DNA of 7,696 nucleotides, taken from NCBI GenBank assembly GCA_014384665.1, contig JACNFI010000022.1, forward strand, positions 1 to 7,696. Direction: 5' to 3'. Below the pieces are notes generated by a model, which was not told the origin of the DNA, made no database searches, and saw only the letters and a program-made list of their open reading frames with translations. The translations under genes were made by a program, and so were the position numbers. Below, piece after piece: positions 1 through 4,117 of the stretch. Position 1 is the stretch's first letter; every line of letters begins with the position of its first letter. The stretch is from Candidatus Cloacimonadota bacterium (GTDB taxonomy: Bacteria; Cloacimonadota; Cloacimonadia; JGIOTU-2).

Positions 1-78
1 CCAAATTCTAAATAAAAATAAACTCCATTAACTGAAATAAAATATTTTGGTCATTTGGTTATTGGATTTTGGAATTTA

Positions 79-185
79 TTTGCCCCGTTAGATAATTATC
101 AAATAATATAGTTTATTGATTTTTATCATCTTGATAATCTCACTACCTTCCAACTATTAAAATAATAAAAATCTAACGGGGTAAA
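79..185. mobile_element. MITE-like element, 107 bp, with terminal inverted repeats and flanking 7-bp direct repeat
   Basis: The left end TTTGCCCCGTTAGAT (79-93) and the right end ATCTAACGGGGTAAA (171-185) are inverted copies matching at 14 of 15 positions. Immediately outside them the 7-mer GAATTTA occurs as a direct repeat (72-78 and 186-192), as expected of a target-site duplication. The 77-bp interior has no coding capacity but can fold: ATTATCAA (95-102) pairs with TTGATAAT (131-138), and TTATCA-TCT-TGATAA (123-137) is a separate small hairpin. The simplest reading is a non-autonomous transposable element moved by a transposase encoded elsewhere. A conserved palindromic intergenic repeat or a protein-binding structure is the alternative. 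The transposase family cannot be named from this copy. Confidence 0.55.
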
Positions 186-267
186 GAATTTATAATTTGA
201 TATTTGTTATTTGCGGTTTACCGCGCTATGTTTATTCAAATTTTGACAATGTTTATACATAAATAAT

Positions 268-295
268 TTGACATAAACTTCCTTGATTTTATTTT
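268..295 (+). promoter_or_regulatory. Candidate sigma70-type promoter for the nucleotidyltransferase pair
   Basis: A perfect TTGACA (268-273) is followed after 16 bases by TATTTT (290-295), a fair -10 match. A second TTGACA 25 bases upstream (243-248) lacks a convincing -10 at normal spacing. The region is very AT-rich, so chance matches are easy. The call is weak. Confidence 0.3.
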
Positions 296-374
296 TTCTA
301 TTCAATCTAATAAGATGAATATCTAATGAGGTGAAAAACAATACGACCTATCAGCCAAAGGTTGCAAGGGAGAT

Positions 375-590
375 ATGGATATTAAGAAACGTCCAAATCA
401 TAGGATATATATTCAAGTGCTTCGTGAAATGTCGCCTGAAAAAAGGTTGCTTAAGGCATTTGAGTTGTCTGAATTTGCCAATCAACTTTTTATTTATGGA
501 TTACATAAGAGGTTTCCGAATCTTTCAGATGAAGGGTTCAAAAAAAAACTTTTGGAGCGTCTCGATAAATGTCACAACAGGAATTATTAA
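375..590 (+). CDS. Small helical protein (71 aa), conserved partner of the downstream nucleotidyltransferase
   Basis: The protein is charged, soluble and probably mostly helical, with no signal peptide or membrane segment. Its core reads LREMSPEKRLLKAFELSEFA (residues 16-35), and it ends in a Cys-His-containing tail, ERLDKCHNRNY (61-71). I recall proteins of this pattern encoded directly before nucleotidyltransferase genes in varied bacteria, annotated as hypothetical. That is memory, not a search. The frame is open back to a stop at 327-329, and the ATG at 375 is the first standard start. GGGAG at 368-372 lies only 2 bases before it, so a later start such as the ATG at 429 cannot be excluded. 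Its 3' end overlaps the next gene by 22 bases, implying coupled translation. A role as antitoxin or regulatory partner is inference. Confidence 0.72.
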   Translation: MDIKKRPNHRIYIQVLREMSPEKRLLKAFELSEFANQLFIYGLHKRFPNLSDEGFKKKLLERLDKCHNRNY

Positions 591-1135
591 AGAAGGTTAT
601 TCAAGCCCTCAATCAAGCTGGAATCCAATATATGATAACAGGTTCTCTCGTTTCAAGTTTGCAAGGTGAACCCAGGTCTACCCATGATATAGATATGGTC
701 GTTGCTATTCAAAGCCTGAATGTTCAGGAATTAATTGAAGCTTTTCCGCCATCTGATTTTTACTTAGATAAAGAAAGCATTCGTGATGCGATTAACAGGC
801 GAAGTATGTTCAATCTAATTGACTTAAAGGATGGAGATAAAGTTGACTTTTGGATATTGACCGACGAACCGTTTGACCAGTCACGTTTTTCACGTAGGTA
901 TAGTGAAGAATTTATGGAGCTAAAAATGCAAGTTTCGAGTCCAGAGGATACAATCTTAGCTAAATTGAGATGGGCGAAACTTTCCGGTGGAAGTGAAAAA
1001 CAATTTACCGATGCCCTGCGAGTTTATGAAGTTCAATATGGGAAATTAGACATAGATTATCTGGAACATTGGGTAAAGAAATTAGATGTTGAATCATTAT
1101 GGAAACAGCTAACGGATAAGGCGGAAACAGGATAA
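569..1135 (+). CDS. Nucleotidyltransferase-fold protein (AbiEii/MNT-like), 188 aa
   Basis: This is a cytoplasmic protein of the DNA polymerase beta-type nucleotidyltransferase superfamily. The signature elements are visible: a GS motif (G25-S26 in ITGSLVSSLQG), the metal-binding pair D40 and D42 in STHDIDMVV, and a probable third carboxylate at D93 in KVDFWIL. The C-terminal half is helical, with SPEDTILAKLRWAKLSGGSEKQ (from about residue 124) resembling the region common in AbiEii-like and DUF6036-like families. Such proteins transfer nucleotides to RNA or protein partners, and several act as toxins or antitoxins; the substrate here cannot be read from sequence. The ATG at 569 is supported by TTGGAG (551-556). 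It overlaps the 71-aa gene by 22 bases and so likely forms an operon with it. By eye its GC content is higher than in the R-M genes downstream. Confidence 0.82.
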   Translation: MSQQELLKKVIQALNQAGIQYMITGSLVSSLQGEPRSTHDIDMVVAIQSLNVQELIEAFPPSDFYLDKESIRDAINRRSMFNLIDLKDGDKVDFWILTDEPFDQSRFSRRYSEEFMELKMQVSSPEDTILAKLRWAKLSGGSEKQFTDALRVYEVQYGKLDIDYLEHWVKKLDVESLWKQLTDKAETG

Positions 1136-1359
1136 TTGACGCACCGCAAGTAACAGCGTGTTTGCATTTCGCTTCCCTAATGTGTATCTTGTGACAGAGG
1201 AATAAAAGAAAGTAATCGGGTTTTTTATTATAAGAATATAAACTAATTTGGGCTTGTTAAAAGTCTAATAGATTTGCGTATATCCTTTAGATTGGTTATA
1301 AACAAATCTTAGTAAGATAAAATAACAAAGATAATTGAGATAAAAATTTTAACATAAAA
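1136..1359. other. Intergenic gap before the R-M operon, with a locally GC-richer patch
   Basis: The first 40 or so bases (about 1139-1178) are clearly richer in G and C than the very AT-rich remainder and can form only a bulged, weak hairpin (GCAA/TTGC with ACA/TGT). No convincing rho-independent terminator is visible: the T run at 1221-1226 lacks a GC stem. The 3' half holds the candidate R-M promoter and two AGATAAAA copies (1315-1322 and 1339-1346). No ORF is supported. Confidence 0.5.
1274..1302 (+). promoter_or_regulatory. Candidate R-M operon promoter within an inverted repeat
   Basis: TTGCGT (1274-1279) and TATAAA (1297-1302) are separated by exactly 17 bases, a sigma70-like arrangement with a weak -35 and a good -10. 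The pair is bracketed by a 7-bp inverted repeat, AGATTTG (1270-1276) and CAAATCT (1303-1309), which could be an operator. The leader to the methyltransferase start would be about 50 bases. This is a consensus match in AT-rich DNA and so tentative. Confidence 0.33.
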
Positions 1360-2373
1360 ATGTCAGAATTACTAACTATTAAACAAGCAAGTAAATGGGC
1401 AAGTGAGTATCTAAAAAAAAATGTTACCCCATCAAATATTTCATACCTTATACAATACGGTAGAATAAATAAAAATGGGAATAATGGAATTACACTTATT
1501 GATAAACAAGATTTAATCAAATATTATAAATCTTATCTTGGAACAAGGGAGATTAATTGGAAAGATAAACTTGGAGATGATCTAAATTGGGCTTTATCAT
1601 TTGAAAATTATAAAGAGAAAGAAACAACAAAACATATTCACAGATTACATCCATATAAAGGTAAATTCATCCCACAATTAGTTGAATATTTTTTAGATGC
1701 TCATACTGATAATTTTAAGAAAGAGGTATTTTTTAACAGTGGAGATATAATTCTCGATCCATTTTGTGGATGCGGAACAACTTTAGTACAAGCAAACGAA
1801 CTTGGTATGCATGCTATTGGAATTGATATTTCAGCTTTTAATTCTTTGATTAGCAATGTTAAAATAAGCAAGTATGATTTTGTTGATTTACATAAAGAAA
1901 TTCAAAAAATAACACAATCTCTAAGACAACATATTTATGATTCAAATACTGTGAAATTTGAAACTAAATTACTTGAAAAACTTGCTAAAATCCAAAAAAT
2001 ACAAGGTATTTTTTCAAGTCCACCTTATGTTGGTTTGATAGATTATCACGAGCAACATGCTTATGCTTATGATTTGTTTGGATTTGATAGGAATGATGAA
2101 TTAGAAATCGGGCCCCTTTTCAAAGGTCAGGGTATAGAAGCAAGAAATTCATACATTGATGGAATTACAAAAGTATTGAATAATATAAAAAAATATTTAG
2201 TTGATGATTATAATGTATTTTTAGTTGCAAATGACAAATATAATCTCTATCCAAATATAGCAGAAAAATCTGGAATGAAGATTGTAAATAAATTTAAACG
2301 GCCTGTTTTAAACAGAACAGAAAAAGATAAAGGTGCTTATTCTGAAATAATTTTTCAATTAAAATCAAAATAA
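1360..2373 (+). CDS. HTH-fused DNA methyltransferase, SPPY class (predicted N4-cytosine), motif order X-I-IV
   Basis: The predicted enzyme transfers a methyl group from S-adenosylmethionine to an exocyclic DNA amino group. Residues 4-56 look like a MerR/excisionase-type helix-turn-helix (LLTIKQASKWASEYL, then NVTPSNISYLIQYGRI). A motif-X-like stretch, HRLHPYKGKFIPQLVEYF, spans about 94-111. The AdoMet-binding motif I is LDPFCGCGTT (132-141), followed by GIDIS (154-158). The catalytic motif IV is SSPPY (219-223). SPPY is usual in N4-cytosine methylases, while N6-adenine enzymes more often have NPPY or DPPY. The order differs from that of the next gene. The ATG at 1360 is the first start after an in-frame stop (1336-1338), but no Shine-Dalgarno precedes it. 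Only 4 bases separate it from the second methyltransferase. The HTH may serve target recognition or autoregulation. Confidence 0.87.
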   Translation: MSELLTIKQASKWASEYLKKNVTPSNISYLIQYGRINKNGNNGITLIDKQDLIKYYKSYLGTREINWKDKLGDDLNWALSFENYKEKETTKHIHRLHPYKGKFIPQLVEYFLDAHTDNFKKEVFFNSGDIILDPFCGCGTTLVQANELGMHAIGIDISAFNSLISNVKISKYDFVDLHKEIQKITQSLRQHIYDSNTVKFETKLLEKLAKIQKIQGIFSSPPYVGLIDYHEQHAYAYDLFGFDRNDELEIGPLFKGQGIEARNSYIDGITKVLNNIKKYLVDDYNVFLVANDKYNLYPNIAEKSGMKIVNKFKRPVLNRTEKDKGAYSEIIFQLKSK

Positions 2374-2377
2374 AAAT

Positions 2378-3205
2378 ATGAAAGAAATTCAAACAAAAAT
2401 CTTATTAGGTGATAGTAAAGATATTTTAAAAACTATTGAAGATAATTCGATAGATTTAATAATAACTTCTCCCCCATATGCAGATAGTAGAATAAAAACT
2501 TATGGAGGTATACATCCAAACGATTATGTTAAATGGTTTTTACCAATTACAAAAGAATTATTAAGAGTTTTAAAATCAACTGGCACATTTATACTGAACA
2601 TAAAGGAAAAAGTTGTGAATGGAGAAAGACATATTTATGTATTGAATTTAATAATTGAAATGCGAAAACAAGGTTGGTTATGGACAGAAGAATTTATCTG
2701 GCATAAAAAAAATGCCTATCCAGGAAAATGGCCAAATAGATTCAGAGACTCATGGGAAAGGCTATTACAGTTTAATAAATCCAAAAAATTCAAAATGTAT
2801 CAAGAAGAAGTAATGGTTCCTATGGGTGATTGGGCAAAAGATAGATTACGGCATTTGAGCGATAGGGATAAGACTCGTGATAATTCTAAAAGTGGAAGTG
2901 GATTTGGTAAAAATGTTTCACATTGGTTAAAACGTGATAAGGTTTATCCAACAAATGTTTTACATTTAGCAACAGAATGCAATTATAAAAATCATAGTGC
3001 TGCTTTTCCAGAGACTTTACCTGAGTGGTTTATTAAATTATTTACTCTTGAAAATGACTGGGTTTTAGACCCATTCGTCGGTTCTGGAACAACTTTATTT
3101 GTAGCACAAAGGATGAGAAGAAATTCTATAGGAATAGATATTGTACCAGAATATTATGAAATGGTCAAAAAGAAAATTAACCCTATAGATAATTATCTTC
3201 TTTAA
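2378..3205 (+). CDS. DNA methyltransferase, beta-type SPPY class (predicted N4-cytosine)
   Basis: This 275-aa enzyme has the beta-class order. It begins with ILLGDSKDIL (8-17), then catalytic motif IV TSPPY (30-34), a central region likely to include target recognition (about 105-200), a motif-X-like stretch NHSAAFPETLPEWFIKLF (205-222), and AdoMet motif I, LDPFVGSGTT (230-239), followed by GIDIVPEYY (252-260). All key residues are present and the length is normal, so it should be active. The TSPPY signature favours N4-methylcytosine. The ATG sits 4 bases after the previous stop, with A-rich sequence and no clear Shine-Dalgarno, suggesting translational coupling. As second methylase in an M-M-R operon it probably modifies the other strand of an asymmetric site, or a different base of the same site. 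It is not a duplicate of its neighbour, since the motif order differs. Confidence 0.9.
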   Translation: MKEIQTKILLGDSKDILKTIEDNSIDLIITSPPYADSRIKTYGGIHPNDYVKWFLPITKELLRVLKSTGTFILNIKEKVVNGERHIYVLNLIIEMRKQGWLWTEEFIWHKKNAYPGKWPNRFRDSWERLLQFNKSKKFKMYQEEVMVPMGDWAKDRLRHLSDRDKTRDNSKSGSGFGKNVSHWLKRDKVYPTNVLHLATECNYKNHSAAFPETLPEWFIKLFTLENDWVLDPFVGSGTTLFVAQRMRRNSIGIDIVPEYYEMVKKKINPIDNYLL

Positions 3206-3216
3206 GGATATAAATT

Positions 3217-3963
3217 ATGAATCCAATAAATATAAATGATGTTGTAGATTATGTTGAAAGGAATATTGGTAACTTCCATATCAAGAGATTAAAAAGTCTT
3301 GAATATCTCAAATTGTCTACAATATTAAAAAGAAAAAATCCATATTTATTTAAATCAAAAAATGTTCTTACTGCACAAGAGCTAGTAAAAGGTCTTTTAG
3401 ATGCTCACCTGTCATCACAAGAAGAAACCATTTTTGGGAAATTTTTAGAAGGATTGGCAATATTTATTTGTAGAAAGGTTTATGGTGGTAAAAAATCAGC
3501 TGCTGAAGGTATTGATTTAGAATTTGAAAGATATAAAATTAAATATATTGTTTCTATTAAATCGGGTCCAAATTGGGGGAATAGCAGTCAAATAAAGAAA
3601 ATGAAAGATAACTTTAAAAAAGCAAAAAGAATATTGAAAACAAATATATCAAAAATTAATATTGTTGCTGTAAATGGTTGTTGCTATGGGAGAGTTAATA
3701 AACCTGATAAAGGTGAATATCTAAAACTATGTGGACAAAGATTTTGGGAATTTATTTCCGGAAACGAAAAATTATATACTGAAATTATTGAACCTCTCGG
3801 TCATAAAGCAAAAGAAAAGAATGAAGAATTTTTAGAAGCATATTCACAAATAATAAATAACTTCACCTTTGAATTTGGAAAAGATTTCTGCGAAGAAGGA
3901 AAAATCAACTGGGAAAAATTAGTCCAGTTTAACTCTTCAATAAAAATATCCAAAAAGAAATAA
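3217..3963 (+). CDS. Type II restriction endonuclease, PmeII-like (248 aa)
   Basis: The predicted role is cleavage of DNA at the site protected by the two methylases upstream. From memory the sequence matches the family annotated as PmeII-type restriction endonucleases: KRKNPYLFKSKN (38-49), EETIFGKFLEGLAIF (69-83), AAEGIDLEF (95-103) and VSIKSGPNWGNSSQ (112-125). A PD-(D/E)XK-like centre can be proposed from E78 in the helix, D100 and S113-I114-K115, with Ser in place of the usual acidic residue. A conserved-looking VNGCCYG (152-158) and the tail EPLGHKAKEKNEEF (192-205) follow. A good Shine-Dalgarno, AAGGA (3204-3208), overlaps the upstream stop 8 bases before the ATG. The two methylases lack one. 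The recognition sequence cannot be read from the protein. Family assignment rests on recall; the R-M role is strongly supported by position. Confidence 0.78.
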   Translation: MNPININDVVDYVERNIGNFHIKRLKSLEYLKLSTILKRKNPYLFKSKNVLTAQELVKGLLDAHLSSQEETIFGKFLEGLAIFICRKVYGGKKSAAEGIDLEFERYKIKYIVSIKSGPNWGNSSQIKKMKDNFKKAKRILKTNISKINIVAVNGCCYGRVNKPDKGEYLKLCGQRFWEFISGNEKLYTEIIEPLGHKAKEKNEEFLEAYSQIINNFTFEFGKDFCEEGKINWEKLVQFNSSIKISKKK

Positions 3964-4069
3964 ATAATAAATTGATTATAACTTTAAACAAGTAACTATC
4001 CTTACCCAAAAAAATTGACACAAACACTTTAAATTCTTTTCCATAACCTTGTATTCAAAATAAATAAGA

Positions 4070-4100
4070 TTTGTGGAAATTCGTGTTAATTCGTGGTTAA
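4070..4100. repeat. Tandem repeat with 10-bp period (TTYGTG family) upstream of metG
   Basis: Three adjoining units are visible: TTTGTGGAAA (4070-4079), TTCGTGTTAA (4080-4089) and TTCGTGGTTAA (4090-4100). I recall very similar TTCGTGTTAATTCGTGG-type sequence as a dispersed intergenic repeat in many unrelated environmental bacterial genomes. That is recollection, not a search. The repeat reads open in the metG frame and supplies a GTG (4073), which would make a false 15-residue N-terminal extension. Confidence 0.6.
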
Positions 4101-4108
4101 TAGTCTTT

Positions 4109-4114
4109 AGAGGA
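4109..4114 (+). promoter_or_regulatory. metG: Ribosome-binding site fixing the metG start
   Basis: AGAGGA lies 3 bases before the ATG at 4118. It supports this start over the in-frame GTG at 4073, which lies inside the intergenic repeat and has no Shine-Dalgarno. Confidence 0.65.
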
Positions 4115-4117
4115 AAT

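Larger units (their letters stand above)
1..374. other. AT-rich intergenic region upstream of the nucleotidyltransferase pair
   Basis: No reading frame of useful length enters from the left edge: all three forward frames hit stops within the first 30 bases or so. The stretch holds a run of TTGG tetramers spaced 7-8 bases apart (47-50, 55-58, 62-65, 69-72), the MITE-like element at 79-185, a short GC-rich inverted repeat GCGGT-TT-ACCGC at 213-224, and two TTGACA hexamers (243-248 and 268-273). Apart from these I see nothing that resembles a gene or RNA. Confidence 0.7.
3964..4117. other. Intergenic gap between the R-M operon and metG
   Basis: This is 154 bases of AT-rich sequence with no visible terminator hairpin. 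It contains an isolated TTGACA (4015-4020) without a matching -10 at 16-18 bases, and then the 10-bp-period repeat and metG ribosome-binding site listed separately. Transcription of metG from within this gap is likely because the operon changes character here, but the promoter cannot be placed. Confidence 0.4.

Noticed and set aside
87..177. Integron attC site: GTTAGAT and ATCTAAC fit the GTTRRRY/RYYYAAC core consensus
   Set aside because: The order is GTTRRRY first and RYYYAAC second, the reverse of one attC. Reading it instead as a cassette between two sites fails because no GTTRRRY follows within 171-330 and there is no cassette ORF. The flanking duplication fits a MITE better.
331..669. 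112-aa forward ORF overlapping the 71-aa gene and the nucleotidyltransferase
   Set aside because: It is an out-of-frame shadow of two better-supported genes, with no family resemblance and a composition unlike a real protein.
1200..1230. Rho-independent terminator after the nucleotidyltransferase
   Set aside because: A T run is present, but the only pairing is AATAAAA with TTTTATT. There is no GC stem adjoining the T run.
1296..1520. 74-aa reverse-strand ORF with hydrophobic stretches over the R-M leader
   Set aside because: It is antisense to the conserved HTH region of the first methylase. The hydrophobic look comes from A-rich codons read in reverse, and no ribosome-binding site is evident.
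1147..3996. 8-bp direct repeat CAAGTAAC on both sides of the R-M operon (1147-1154 and 3989-3996) as an insertion scar
   Set aside because: With roughly 200 by 150 bases of flank compared in AT-rich DNA, an 8-mer match is expected by chance fairly often, and no inverted ends adjoin it.
4015..4047. metG promoter from TTGACA (4015-4020) and CATAAC (4042-4047)
   Set aside because: The spacer would be 21 bases, too long, and no better -10 lies at 16-18 bases.
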